Position numbers and translations under genes: made by a program. From contig CAVBUH010000007.1 in assembly GCA_963598415.1 (NCBI GenBank), forward strand, positions 124,001-188,000: DNA of 64,000 nucleotides. The letters are read 5' to 3'. This DNA comes from Colimorpha_A sp900556615. GTDB lineage: Bacteria; Bacillota; Clostridia; Oscillospirales; CAG-272. Positions within the stretch are counted from its first letter, which is position 1. Every line of letters starts with the position of its first letter. The notes under the pieces are model-generated. The model saw only the letters and a program-made list of their open reading frames with translations. It made no database searches and was not told where the DNA came from. Below are positions 8,883 to 17,419 of the stretch, one piece after another.

Positions 8883-9789
8883 GCTTCTGTCCTCCTTTTC
8901 TGCGCGGTTTGGAGAAGTGTTTTTTCTTCACATAAGGTACGCCGAGGAATACCATGACAACAAGCGCCGAAAGGAGCTTGAGCAGGTCGGAATTGATACC
9001 CAGGAATATAACCGTCTGATATACAAGATAATAGATAATTCCGCCGATAACGACGCCAAGCAGCTTTACAATAAAGTTACTTGAGATTTTTGATACGACT
9101 GCTTCTCCTACGATTACGGCGGCAAGACCGATTACAATCGCGCCTCTGCCCATATTGATGTCGGCGGCGCCGTTATTCTGGGCAAGCAAAGCGCCGGAGA
9201 GCGCCACAAGTCCGTTTGAAATCATAAGACCGAGAACCTTTGTGAAATTTGTATTGATTCCCTGTGCGCGGCTCATATTGAGGTTGCTTCCGGTTGCTCT
9301 CAGGGAAGCGCCGAGTTCCGTCCCGAAAAACCAGTATAGCAGAGCAATGACAACGATAACAAAGGCAAGAAGAATAAGATTCGTTTTTAAAATCCGCTCG
9401 GAGAGATTTGAAATAAGGAGAACGTCTTGTTTGCCCAAAAGCGCAACATTTGCCTTTCCCATTATAACAAGATTGATCGACCACAGCATAAGCTGCGTAA
9501 GAATTCCGGCAAGAATGGCAGGAATTCCGAGCAGGGTGTGCGCCAACCCCGTGATAAGACCGCAAAGCATTCCGGCAGCAACCGCGGCGAGTATCGCAAG
9601 CCAGATATTGACTCCCGATACGACAAGCATGGTACAGACGGCGGCTCCGGTACATATAGAACCGTCAACGGTAAGATCTGCTATGTCAAGTATCTTGTAT
9701 GTAATAAAGACGCCGATTGCCATGATCCCCCAGATCATTCCCAAAGCGGTTACGCCGGGGAGGGAGCTTATCCAATTTGCAAAATTCAT
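8875..9789 (-). CDS. ABC transporter permease (COG4120 type, BPD_transp_2)
   Basis: This is a 304-residue membrane protein with about eight to nine hydrophobic helices, including MIWGIMAIGVFITYKILDIA near the start and the DLTVDGSI motif typical of this permease family. It ends with a basic tail (KKKHFSKPRRKGGQKHA). AAAGGATTTT precedes ATG 9789. It forms the membrane channel for the ATPase that overlaps its 3' end and the substrate-binding lipoprotein encoded upstream. The 470-bp gap between lipoprotein and permease genes holds a miniature repeat element, which is unusual within such operons. Confidence 0.92.
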   Translation of the reverse strand: MNFANWISSLPGVTALGMIWGIMAIGVFITYKILDIADLTVDGSICTGAAVCTMLVVSGVNIWLAILAAVAAGMLCGLITGLAHTLLGIPAILAGILTQLMLWSINLVIMGKANVALLGKQDVLLISNLSERILKTNLILLAFVIVVIALLYWFFGTELGASLRATGSNLNMSRAQGINTNFTKVLGLMISNGLVALSGALLAQNNGAADINMGRGAIVIGLAAVIVGEAVVSKISSNFIVKLLGVVIGGIIYYLVYQTVIFLGINSDLLKLLSALVVMVFLGVPYVKKKHFSKPRRKGGQKHA

Positions 9790-9883
9790 GTTTAAAATCC
9801 TTTCGGTTTTGTGGTGGATTTTTCGTATTGTAATTACAGATTAAAGCAGTAAATAAAAAGTGCCAGCGTAATGAATACGGTTT

Positions 9884-10061
9884 TAAGGCAACACCGCACA
9901 ATTACCGGCTAACGCCTTTATTGCGCATTTGCTTGCAGCTTTTCCGTCAACCTTCACAAATTTCGTCGGCAGAGGAGTGACTCTTGCTTCCTCAATTTGT
10001 ATTGTCTGACGAAGAATCCGGCGGCGCAACTGCACAACAAGCATTGTACGGTATTGCCTTA
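9884..10061 (+). mobile_element. MITE-like element, family A, copy 1
   Basis: About 175 bp with inverted ends (AAGGCAACACCGCACAATTA against TGTACGGTATTGCCTT) bordered by TTAA on both sides. The internal sequence is shared with the other family A copies in this window. It has no coding capacity and sits inside the ABC importer operon. Confidence 0.8.
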
Positions 10062-10191
10062 AATAAAACGCTTTTCCGTTTCCATGCTCTGTGAAAGAGC
10101 TGAAAAATCTTTATTCATATAGGAATATTTTTATTATACGGCAATCGGTTCTGTATAGACACATAAAAAGAAGATCTCATAAACTGACAGA

Positions 10192-10229
10192 TACCGGAGC
10201 CGCCTCCAAAAGAAAAGCGACTCCGGTTA
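10192..10229. terminator. Stem-loop after the substrate-binding gene
   Basis: ACCGGAGCCGC and GCGACTCCGGTT pair with one mismatch around an A-rich loop, 30 bases after the lipoprotein stop on its transcript. There is no strong U-run, so it may act as a partial terminator or as a 3' stabiliser, giving more binding protein than permease. Confidence 0.45.
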
Positions 10230-10258
10230 AAGCCGGCAATAACAGACCTATATAGATT

Positions 10259-11263
10259 TTACGATTCTGACGTATCGGTTGTATCCGATTCCGTCTCGAT
10301 GGCGATGTATCCGGCGGCTTCAAGAGCGGCGGTATCGATATTAAGCTCAGCACAGCGAACCGGGTTATACATTTTGGTAAAAGTCTCTGAATACTCGATT
10401 TTCATTTCGGAAATATTCGCTTCGCCTTTAAGTATTTTGGCTGCCATTTTTGCGGTAGCCACTCCGAGATCATAATAGTCGATGGAAAGCGTCGCTACTC
10501 CGCAGCCGGAGCAAATACCCTTTTCTCCGGCAATAAGGGGAGTATCTCCGATTGCTCCGAGAATAGCTCCGGTACAGTTTGCGGCGGTATTATCGGTGGG
10601 AACATAGATAACGTCACAAGCAGCGGCGGCTGCCGATACGGCGGTTACGTCGTTGGAGTCGGTGAAGGCAAAATTCTGACAGGTGTATCCAAGCTTTTGA
10701 AGTTCTTCTTTAACAACCTTTACCTGATAATCGGAGTTTGGCTCCGAAGAGCAGTAGAGCAGACCGACGGTCTGGGCATCGGGGAAAAGATCCTTTATCA
10801 TCTGTGCCTGCTGATCGAGCGGAGCAAGGTCGGAGGTTCCGGAGATATTGCCGCCGACTGTACCGCTGAAGTCACTGATGCCGAGAGCGGTTCCGTATTC
10901 CGTAATCGAAGTTCCGAGAATCGGAATGGAGGTAGTTCCGCTTGCCGCAGCCTGGAGCGCCGCAGTAGCGTTTGCCATGATAAGATCGACTTTTTGTGTA
11001 ACAAAGCTGTTGATGATGGTTGTACAGGTTTCGGCTTGTCCCTGTGCGTTCTTCTCTATAAAAGTGACATCGTCACCAAGCTCTTTTTTTAGCTGTTCTT
11101 TAAAACCCTTGGTAGCGGCGTCAAGCGCATCATGGGGAGCAAGCTGACAGATTCCTACGGTATATTTGGCGTCGGTTTTTTCACCGCAGGAGGAAAAGGA
11201 AAAGAGAGCCCCCGTCAGAAGCGCAAGTGTTGCTATGAAAGCAGTGATTTTTCTGATTTTCAT
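10259..11263 (-). CDS. ABC transporter substrate-binding lipoprotein (COG2984 type)
   Basis: This 334-residue protein has a lipoprotein signal peptide ending SFSSC (Cys near 27). The mature part begins KYTVGICQLAPHDALDAATKGF, the characteristic start of the ABC_sub_bind family (PF04392) that partners COG4120 permeases. Members studied in Gram-positive bacteria bind aromatic or other amino acids, sometimes under T-box control. No T-box is seen here. It is the first gene of the importer operon, with the permease and ATPase downstream. Confidence 0.92.
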   Translation of the reverse strand: MKIRKITAFIATLALLTGALFSFSSCGEKTDAKYTVGICQLAPHDALDAATKGFKEQLKKELGDDVTFIEKNAQGQAETCTTIINSFVTQKVDLIMANATAALQAAASGTTSIPILGTSITEYGTALGISDFSGTVGGNISGTSDLAPLDQQAQMIKDLFPDAQTVGLLYCSSEPNSDYQVKVVKEELQKLGYTCQNFAFTDSNDVTAVSAAAAACDVIYVPTDNTAANCTGAILGAIGDTPLIAGEKGICSGCGVATLSIDYYDLGVATAKMAAKILKGEANISEMKIEYSETFTKMYNPVRCAELNIDTAALEAAGYIAIETESDTTDTSES

Positions 11264-11298
11264 TAAAAATTCCGTCCTTAATTGATATCGATAGTCTA

Positions 11299-11326
11299 AT
11301 TATATCACGCCTGTTCCATAAGTCAA
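11299..11326 (-). promoter_or_regulatory. Promoter of the ABC importer operon
   Basis: On the minus strand TTGACT (11326-11321), a 16-base spacer and TATAAT (11304-11299) lie about 35 bases before the substrate-binding gene start. The leader is short, with no room for a riboswitch. Confidence 0.7.
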
Positions 11327-11388
11327 GCAAATGTATCTTATATAAAAATAAAAATTTGTTATGCGTCAATTTTCTTTGTGAATAAATA

Positions 11389-11430
11389 TTGACAAATCAG
11401 AATTATTATGATATCATTATGATATCATAA
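11389..11430 (+). promoter_or_regulatory. Promoter with repeated ATGATATCAT operator before the SPFH gene
   Basis: TTGACA (11389-11394), 17-base spacer and TATCAT (11412-11417). The -10 lies inside tandem ATGATATCAT palindromes (about 11409-11428), which look like an operator. Confidence 0.6.
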
Positions 11431-11469
11431 TGTAACGCATAAAAATGGATAAGAGACGAGGTTTTTATC

Positions 11470-12495
11470 ATGGAAGAAAGAGTAATCGGAAAAAGAAAAA
11501 ACGGCATGGCAATCATGTTTCTCACAATAGTTTTGTATTTTGCGGCAATAGCGGCAGCAATATACGGCGGAATCCGGCTGGAAAACGGCGGTTCTCCGGC
11601 GTTATTGATCATCGGAATCGTATGGCTTTGTATCGGTTGGCTCCCGATTCCTGGACTTAAGGTTTTAAAACCGCAGGAAGCACTTGTTTTGACACTTTTC
11701 GGAAGATATGTCGGAACTCTGAAAGGAGAGGGCTTTTACTTTGTCAATCCCTTCTGCACAGCGGTTAATCCTGCCGCCAAAACAAAACTCAATCAAAGCG
11801 GCGATGTTGATTCCTCTTCCGTTTCAACCAGCCAGGTAATTCTGAATGCGGCGGTAAACGGAACCGGCACAGAACTTGTGAATAAAAAAATATCATTAAA
11901 AATCATGACACTCAATAATAACCGCCAAAAAATCAATGACTGTCTCGGTAATCCGGTAGAAATCGGAATCGCGGTCACATGGCGAGTCGTGGATACCGCG
12001 AAAGCCGTATTTAACGTTGATAATTATAAGGAATATCTTTCCCTTCAGTGCGACGGAGCGCTTCGCAATATTGTTCGCGTATATCCTTATGATATTTCGC
12101 CGAATGTGGATACGACGGGAGACGGCATAGCCGATGAGGGAAGTCTTCGCGGTTCAAGCGAGGTTGTCGCTGCCCGTATACGAAATGAGATTCAGGAAAA
12201 GGTTGCAGAGGCGGGGCTTGAGATTATCGAAGCGAGAATAACTTATCTTGCTTATGCTCCGGAAATCGCCGCCGTCATGCTTCAGCGTCAGCAGGCGTCC
12301 GCCATCATCGACGCGAGAAAAATGATTGTTGACGGGGCGGTCGGTATGGTTGAAATGGCGCTCGAAAGGCTCAGCGCCAATGAAACGGTTCTTCTGGACG
12401 ATGAGCGTAAGGCAGCCATGGTATCGAATCTGCTTGTGGTGCTTTGCGGCAATCGCGACGCACAGCCTGTTGTGAATTCGGGAAGCCTGTATTAA
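11470..12495 (+). CDS. SPFH/Band 7 domain membrane protein
   Basis: This 341-residue protein has two hydrophobic helices near the N-terminus (about 13-38 and 45-62), then an SPFH domain: EALVLTLFGRYVGTLKGEGF is the typical first strand, and VEIGIAVTWRVVDTAKAVF and ALRNIVRVYPYD follow. The C-terminal part (EKVAEAGLEIIEARITYL, VMLQRQQASAIIDARK) is the flotillin-like helical tail. Such proteins form membrane microdomain scaffolds. A small Arc-type gene follows three bases later, a pairing found repeatedly in Firmicutes, so the two are probably one functional unit. Confidence 0.9.
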   Translation: MEERVIGKRKNGMAIMFLTIVLYFAAIAAAIYGGIRLENGGSPALLIIGIVWLCIGWLPIPGLKVLKPQEALVLTLFGRYVGTLKGEGFYFVNPFCTAVNPAAKTKLNQSGDVDSSSVSTSQVILNAAVNGTGTELVNKKISLKIMTLNNNRQKINDCLGNPVEIGIAVTWRVVDTAKAVFNVDNYKEYLSLQCDGALRNIVRVYPYDISPNVDTTGDGIADEGSLRGSSEVVAARIRNEIQEKVAEAGLEIIEARITYLAYAPEIAAVMLQRQQASAIIDARKMIVDGAVGMVEMALERLSANETVLLDDERKAAMVSNLLVVLCGNRDAQPVVNSGSLY

Positions 12496-12498
12496 GCC

Positions 12499-12666
12499 AT
12501 GGCAGACATCAAAAAGCAGGTGCCGCTCAGAATTTCGGCAGCTCTTTTTAACGAGCTTTCAAAATGGGCGGAGGATGATTTTCGATCGCTTAACGGGCAG
12601 ATTGAGTATCTGCTTACCGAGTGTGTGAAGCAGAGAAAGAAAAAAGAGGGCTTGAAAAAAGAATAG
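12499..12666 (+). CDS. Arc-like ribbon-helix-helix small protein
   Basis: A 55-residue protein starts three bases after the SPFH stop. Its sequence KKQVPLRISAALFNELSKWA has the pattern of an Arc/MetJ ribbon-helix-helix (short basic strand, two helices), followed by SLNGQIEYLLTECVKQRKK. Arc-type proteins bind DNA as dimers. In this SPFH-linked context the partner and target are unknown, and the operon's palindromic promoter is a plausible site. It is below usual ORF length cut-offs and easily missed. Confidence 0.8.
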   Translation: MADIKKQVPLRISAALFNELSKWAEDDFRSLNGQIEYLLTECVKQRKKKEGLKKE

Positions 12667-12673
12667 GGTTATT

Positions 12674-12723
12674 GGCGGGGATTTACTTTGGGGTGCTGCT
12701 CCCAGAGACCCCCGCCTTTTTTT
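12674..12723 (+). terminator. Rho-independent terminator of the SPFH operon
   Basis: GGCGGGG and CCCCGCC form the stem, with an inner extension, followed by seven T. It lies 8 bases after the Arc-like stop and separates this operon from the convergent pyrG. Confidence 0.85.
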
Positions 12724-12770
12724 CTGAAAGAATCTTTGATAATGGGAAACGGAGATATGCTTCTTTATTG

Positions 12771-14387
12771 CTATTTCGACGTTTTTTTCAGCGAAGCTCC
12801 TATTAGCCCTAAAAACAGCGGATGCGGCTTATTGGGGCGGCTTTTAAATTCGGGATGAAATTGAACGCCGACGAAAAAATTTTTTTCGGAAAGCTCAATG
12901 GTTTCAACAATATATTCATCCGGAGAAGTTCCGCTTATAACAAGCCCCTTGGAAACAAGCTCTTTCCGGAAATCGTTATTAAACTCATAGCGATGACGGT
13001 GGCGTTCAAATATATGCTCAGATTTATAACAATCGTACATTTTGGTGCCGGTTCTTACCTTGCAGGGGTAGGAGCCGAGGCGCAGGGTGCCGCCCTTATT
13101 TACGCTGTCGCTTTGCTCGGGAAGAAAATCGATAACCTTGTGCGCAGAATCGGGATTGAATTCTCCCGAATCGGCGTCGGCATAGCCGCAGACATTTCTT
13201 GCAAATTCAATGACAGCTATCTGCATTCCGAGACAGATGCCGAGATACGGAATATTGTTTTCCCTTGCGTATTTTGCCGAGGCAATCATACCTTCGATTC
13301 CGCGGCTTCCGAAGCCGCCGGGAATTATGATTCCGTTGCAGCCGCCGAGAAGGTCGGAGGCGTTTTCATTTGTGATTGTTTCACTGTCCAGCCAATTAAT
13401 TTTGATATGCGTGCCGTACTCATATCCCGCGTGACGCAGTGCCTCGGCGACCGACAGATAGGCATCGTGAAGCTGAACATATTTTCCCACAAGTCCGATG
13501 GTGACGGTTTGGGGCCGGTTATGAATCTTCTCAAGCATTTCATTCCAATCGTTTAAATCGGGTGCGGGGGTGTTTATTCCGAGTTCACGGCAGACCACTG
13601 AAGAAAAATTGCTTTTTTCCAGCATGATCGGCGCTTCATAAAGCACAGGCAGCGTTATATTTTCAATTACACAGTCAGGCTTTACGTTGCAGAACATTGA
13701 GATTTTTCTGAAAATTGATTCTTCAAGAGGTTCGTCGCAGCGAAGAATGATAATATCGGGATTGATTCCCATTCCCTGAAGCTCCTTAACGGAGTGCTGC
13801 GTCGGTTTTGATTTGTGTTCATCGGAACCGCGCAGGAACGGTACGAGGGTAACATGGATAAAGAGCGAGTTTTTCCGTCCGACTTCAAGCGATATCTGCC
13901 GGACCGCTTCGATAAAGGGCTGAGATTCTATGTCTCCGATAGTGCCTCCGATTTCGGTTATGACAACATCAGCTCCTGATTTCTTTCCGACATTGTATAC
14001 GAACTCTTTAATCTCGTTCGTAATATGAGGAATTACCTGAACCGTTGAACCTAAAAACTCTCCCCGGCGTTCCTTGTTCAGAACATTCCAATACACTTTT
14101 CCGGTGGTAAGATTGGAATATTTGTTGAGATCTTCGTCAATAAATCTTTCATAGTGACCGAGATCAAGATCGGTTTCCGCCCCGTCTTCGGTTACATAAA
14201 CCTCTCCATGCTGATAGGGACTCATTGTACCGGGATCGACATTGATATAGGGATCGAGCTTCTGGGACGCTACTTTAAGCCCCCGGCTTTTAAGAAGTCT
14301 GCCGAGTGAAGCGGCGGTTATTCCCTTGCCGAGTCCCGAAACCACGCCTCCTGTGACAAAAATGTATTTTGTTTCCTGAGTTTTCAT
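12771..14387 (-). CDS. pyrG: CTP synthase
   Basis: This 538-residue protein matches the full PyrG length. The N-terminal synthetase domain (about 1-265) starts TKYIFVTGGVVSGLGKGITA with the ATP-binding P-loop. The C-terminal glutamine amidotransferase domain (about 300-535) has GICLGMQ with the catalytic Cys near 386, and FHPE supplying His and Glu. The enzyme converts UTP to CTP using glutamine and ATP. It stands alone with no rpoE-like neighbour, unlike the Bacillus locus. No attenuator is obvious in the leader. Confidence 0.97.
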   Translation of the reverse strand: MKTQETKYIFVTGGVVSGLGKGITAASLGRLLKSRGLKVASQKLDPYINVDPGTMSPYQHGEVYVTEDGAETDLDLGHYERFIDEDLNKYSNLTTGKVYWNVLNKERRGEFLGSTVQVIPHITNEIKEFVYNVGKKSGADVVITEIGGTIGDIESQPFIEAVRQISLEVGRKNSLFIHVTLVPFLRGSDEHKSKPTQHSVKELQGMGINPDIIILRCDEPLEESIFRKISMFCNVKPDCVIENITLPVLYEAPIMLEKSNFSSVVCRELGINTPAPDLNDWNEMLEKIHNRPQTVTIGLVGKYVQLHDAYLSVAEALRHAGYEYGTHIKINWLDSETITNENASDLLGGCNGIIIPGGFGSRGIEGMIASAKYARENNIPYLGICLGMQIAVIEFARNVCGYADADSGEFNPDSAHKVIDFLPEQSDSVNKGGTLRLGSYPCKVRTGTKMYDCYKSEHIFERHRHRYEFNNDFRKELVSKGLVISGTSPDEYIVETIELSEKNFFVGVQFHPEFKSRPNKPHPLFLGLIGASLKKTSK

Positions 14388-15137
14388 GTCTGTTTCCTGC
14401 GGGAGGAATATGTTAATCCCGCTTTTCCTTTCCTATTTACTTTCAATTTGATTATCTGAATAAGGGATAAATAATAATGTAGCGGACCCTTGAAAGAGTG
14501 GGAACGGTTTCCGCATTTCTTTCTATAAAGAAAGGAAACCGGCAGAATCCGCTTGATCGGGCTGTTGCGTTAAGCAACAAGCCCGGCATTTTCCCGGTCG
14601 GGAAACCGGGAAAATGCCGAATCGGGTGTTTTTGACTGTATTTTCTTTGGACGATTATGAATTTAAATGGTCAAAATTGCGGATTTCATCCGCAAAACCC
14701 GACTTCTTGGGACTGTCGCACGTTAGTGCGACAGTCCCTTCTTACGCATGATTTCCGCAGTGACCACTCCGTGGTAACTGCCAGAGAACCCATTAAGCAG
14801 TTTTTCTGCTTTTGCTGAAAAACGCTCAGGTTCTTTCTTTTTACAGATTCCGCGAAGCGGATTCTGTCATTTTCATTTCTCGGAAGAAAGAAAATCGGAC
14901 AGGCGTTTTTAGTGCAACTAAATTCCTATTCACACACGGCAAAGAATGCCGAAAAAAACGTTCTCCCTACTCTTCCCAATAGTCAAATTGCGGCAGAGAT
15001 ATCATATTTATCGATATAAACAAAGAAGACGCCGTCAGGGGAGAGGTACCCACCGGACGAACGTCTTTGTTCAACAACAAAATTATATTACATATAAAGT
15101 GCGTTGTCAATATTTTTTTTAAAATTTTATAAAACCA
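14388..15137. repeat. Gene-free region with multi-hairpin repeat, family C copy 1
   Basis: 750 bp without genes. The core (about 14563-14738) is shared in inverted orientation with 27170-27350. It holds four stems: TTGCGTTAAGCAA, CGGCATTTTCCCGG with its complement, GCGGATTTCATCCGC, and GGGACTGTCGCAC/GTGCGACAGTCCC. Further hairpins flank it (GAATCCGC, TTCCGCAGTGACCACTCC region, CAGATTCCGCGAAGCGGATTCTG). A last hairpin at about 15019-15070 ends near the next promoter. There is no coding content. Confidence 0.7.
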
Positions 15138-15236
15138 TTGACATCGTAACAATGTTATGCTATAATACAGATGAGTTGTAACATTGTTACGATGTTATGC
15201 TATAATACAGATGAGTTGTAACATTGTTACGATGTT
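15138..15236 (+). promoter_or_regulatory. Tandemly duplicated promoter/operator of the yhbD-like operon
   Basis: TTGACA (15138-15143), 17-base spacer, TATAAT (15161-15166). A 40-bp unit is then repeated, giving a second TATAAT at 15201-15206. The palindrome GTAACATTGTTAC occurs at about 15178 and 15218, and a variant (CGTAACAATGTTA) lies in the first spacer. The palindromes are probably operators for the DNA-binding protein encoded directly downstream. Confidence 0.75.
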
Positions 15237-15252
15237 GATATGGAGGAAGTAT

Positions 15253-15642
15253 ATGGAGGATACTCTTATTTCCAAAAAAGAGCTTCTGCAAAAATATGGA
15301 ATATCGTACGGAGCTCTTTATCGTTGGAAGAGAAAAGGACTTATTCCGGAAGAATGGTTTATAAAAAAATCTGCCGTAACAGGGCAGGAGACGTATTTTG
15401 ACAGAAAAGCGATTTGCGAAAGAATAGAACTTATTATCGGAATGAAGGATGAGACTTCGCTTGACGAGCTTTCACAGAGACTGAATCCGAGGACATTGGA
15501 TGTGGCAGTGCTTACAATCGTCTCCGCATCGGGCGGCACACGGAAATTCAGACTTGACGAGATTCGCTCGGTTATACTGTCCGACGGTAAAAACGAGCGT
15601 GATATTACGGATTTTATTGTGAAAAACAAGGGGGAATTTTGA
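15253..15642 (+). CDS. yhbD: YhbD-like DUF4004 DNA-binding protein
   Basis: The 129-residue reading starts at ATG 15253, preceded by TGGAGGAAG. The N-terminal part (KKELLQKYGISYGALYRWKR) is a MerR-like winged helix-turn-helix, and the rest (TLDVAVLTIVSASGGTRKFR) matches DUF4004/YhbD. In Bacillus yhbD is followed by yhbE and yhbF, and here a YhbE/F-like polymer-forming gene starts one base after the stop. It probably represses its own operon through the repeated palindromes upstream. A longer start at 15184 would run through the operator and is unlikely. Confidence 0.8.
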   Translation: MEDTLISKKELLQKYGISYGALYRWKRKGLIPEEWFIKKSAVTGQETYFDRKAICERIELIIGMKDETSLDELSQRLNPRTLDVAVLTIVSASGGTRKFRLDEIRSVILSDGKNERDITDFIVKNKGEF

Positions 15643-15643
15643 T

Positions 15644-16387
15644 ATGGCAGACAATGATATAAGTATATCCGGTTCGGGAAAGATAAACGGCGGAGAATAC
15701 GGAAAGATTTCAATATCCGGTTCCGGAGCCATTGTCGGAGGAATCCGGTGTGAAGAAATCAGGGTTTCCGGTTCGGCAAGTGCCGACGGAGAAATAAACT
15801 GTTCGGGAGATGTAAAGATAGCGGGCTCCTTTAAATGTAAGGGAAAGCTCTCGGCGGCAGGGGAGCTCAAGATAGCAGGCTCATGCAGAACGGACGGAGA
15901 GGTTGTCGGAAACGTGATAAAAATAGCCGGTTCTTTTTGCTCCGGAGGGAAAATAGCAGGTAAAGAAATTAAAGTTTCCGGAAGTATCGGGACGATAAAT
16001 GATATAGAAGGCGAACAGGTAAAGCTTTCCGGTTCTGCTGAGATCGGCGGACTTCTGAGTGCAGAAAAGATAGAGATTGAGCTTGCAGACAGGGGGCAAA
16101 TGAAAATTTCCCAAATAGGCGGAACCGATATAGAGGTATATGGAAGTGAAAAAAGCCTTGATGTGAATTTTATCGGACTTTTTAAATTGCACAGGAGCAG
16201 CAGAGCGGGAAAGCTTGTCTGTTCGATTATAGAGGGAGATAATATAACACTTTCGAATACCGAATGCCAAACGGTGCGGGGGAAAAATATAGTGATTGGG
16301 GAAAACTGCGTAATCGGGACAGTGGAATATTCAGAACAGTATACTGTATGTGACAGTGCGCTTGTGAACCATTCGGAAAAGGTATAA
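15644..16387 (+). CDS. Bactofilin-like polymer-forming protein (YhbE/YhbF type)
   Basis: This 247-residue protein is built from short repeated strands with the recurring pattern I(S/A)GS followed by G and a charged turn (for example DISISGSGKI, KISISGSGAI, IRVSGSA, VKIAGSF, IKVSGSI). That is typical of a right-handed beta-helix of the bactofilin/DUF583 class. Related proteins polymerise into cytosolic or membrane-linked filaments. The start ATG 15644 overlaps the end of the YhbD-like gene region by context, so the two are translationally coupled. No signal peptide. The Bacillus counterparts are cell-envelope stress genes, and the role here is inferred only. Confidence 0.85.
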   Translation: MADNDISISGSGKINGGEYGKISISGSGAIVGGIRCEEIRVSGSASADGEINCSGDVKIAGSFKCKGKLSAAGELKIAGSCRTDGEVVGNVIKIAGSFCSGGKIAGKEIKVSGSIGTINDIEGEQVKLSGSAEIGGLLSAEKIEIELADRGQMKISQIGGTDIEVYGSEKSLDVNFIGLFKLHRSSRAGKLVCSIIEGDNITLSNTECQTVRGKNIVIGENCVIGTVEYSEQYTVCDSALVNHSEKV

Positions 16388-16607
16388 CAGTGAGGAAAGA
16401 ATGAGAAATTATAAAAACCGTTTCGCATGACGGGGCTTATGGATATAGATTCTGTTAATGTAATTTTACCGAACAGGTTTGTTAAATCAGGAATCTTCGG
16501 ATATGATGAAAATACTGAGGAACATCCGATGGTGAGGTTAAAAAGAAAGTGTTGACTTCTTCGGAAAGAAAATTCAGGATATGCGGCGAATTTTTTTCAT
16601 CGCTTTA

Positions 16608-16785
16608 TGGCAATATCGCCGGGTGCATGGCTAACGCCTTTGCTGCGCATATGCTTGCCTCTATTCCGTCAACCTTCATCAATTTCTTCGGCAGAGGAGC
16701 CAACTCTTGTCTCCTCAATTGGTATCATCTGACGAAAAATTCGGTGGCGTAGCTACACAACAATCATTGCGCAGTATTGCCCTAA
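16608..16785 (+). mobile_element. MITE-like element, family A, copy 2
   Basis: Starts TGGCAATATCGCC and ends GCAGTATTGCCCTAAA. The middle TTCGGCAGAGGAG and TCTGACGAAAAATTCGG match the other copies. It is more diverged than copies 4 and 5, which suggests an older insertion. Confidence 0.7.
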
Positions 16786-16852
16786 AAATCTTCGTTTGGG
16801 ATAATGCTGTTTTTCCAGTTAGGATAAATTATTCTCTCTGTATGATCGGAGA

Positions 16853-17052
16853 AAAGGGCTGTCCCAAATTGATTTTTCAAGAAATTTCTTTATGACAAAA
16901 TAACAAAAAATACTTGCAATCTCCCATGGATAGCAAGTGTTTTTTGTGTAGGTTGTCAAATGTTTGGAAAATTTCCCCAAACTTGAGACAGCCCCCTTTG
17001 GTTAGGATTGTACATGGCGTTCACAATTTTTAATACTATGAGATAGCCCTTT
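16853..17052. repeat. Structured repeat, family B, copy 1
   Basis: Ends AAAGGGCTGTC and GATAGCCCTTT are near-inverted. Inside are a terminator-like hairpin (AAAAAATACTTGC with GCAAGTGTTTTTT, about 16906-16948) and a second inner copy of the end (GACAGCCCC at 16987-16995), so it seems to be a nested pair. The right part (GGTTAGGATTG then CATGGCGTTCACAATTT) is shared with 29737-29784. Confidence 0.65.
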
Positions 17053-17123
17053 AACTCAGGGAAGTATTTGCCTCCTTTATTTTCCGGAACGAAGCTTGCA
17101 TTGTACTGGCAATTCCGAATTTT

Positions 17124-17321
17124 TTACAAATAGCTTAATATCTCATCCAATCTTTTTAACGCTTCATCCTTTTTTTCAGAGGCGGAAAGCGTTTCCGAGA
17201 GCAGATTGAGCGCCCGCAGCCTGTCGGCGGTCTTTTCTTCCGGAGAGAATGCAATATCTGCCATTTCCTTTATGATTTTTCCGTTGTCGGGTATATCGGA
17301 ATGTGCTTTTGTTTCATGCAT
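17124..17321 (-). CDS. Small hypothetical protein (65 aa)
   Basis: A 65-residue frame with a good ribosome site (GGAAAGGAAATC before ATG 17321), located about 100 bases after the ABC exporter stop on the same strand. The segment EKTADRLRALNLLSETL resembles the dimerisation helix seen in phage terminase small subunits and related small DNA-binding proteins, and the rest is helical and charged. It may be a domesticated phage fragment or an unrelated small helical protein. Function unknown. Confidence 0.55.
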   Translation of the reverse strand: MHETKAHSDIPDNGKIIKEMADIAFSPEEKTADRLRALNLLSETLSASEKKDEALKRLDEILSYL

Positions 17322-17419
17322 AGTATGATTTCCTTTCCGGGATACTTTATCCCGAAAATATTATACTCTGCGGAAGGTTATCTGTCGTCCCCTGAAATTC
17401 CCCTCAGATTCCCATGCTG

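Noticed and set aside
14388..15137. CRISPR-like or T-box interpretation of the hairpin-rich region
   Set aside because: No regular repeat-spacer pattern and no T-box sequence (AGGGTGG, tRNA-like specifier). Stems belong to the family C repeat.
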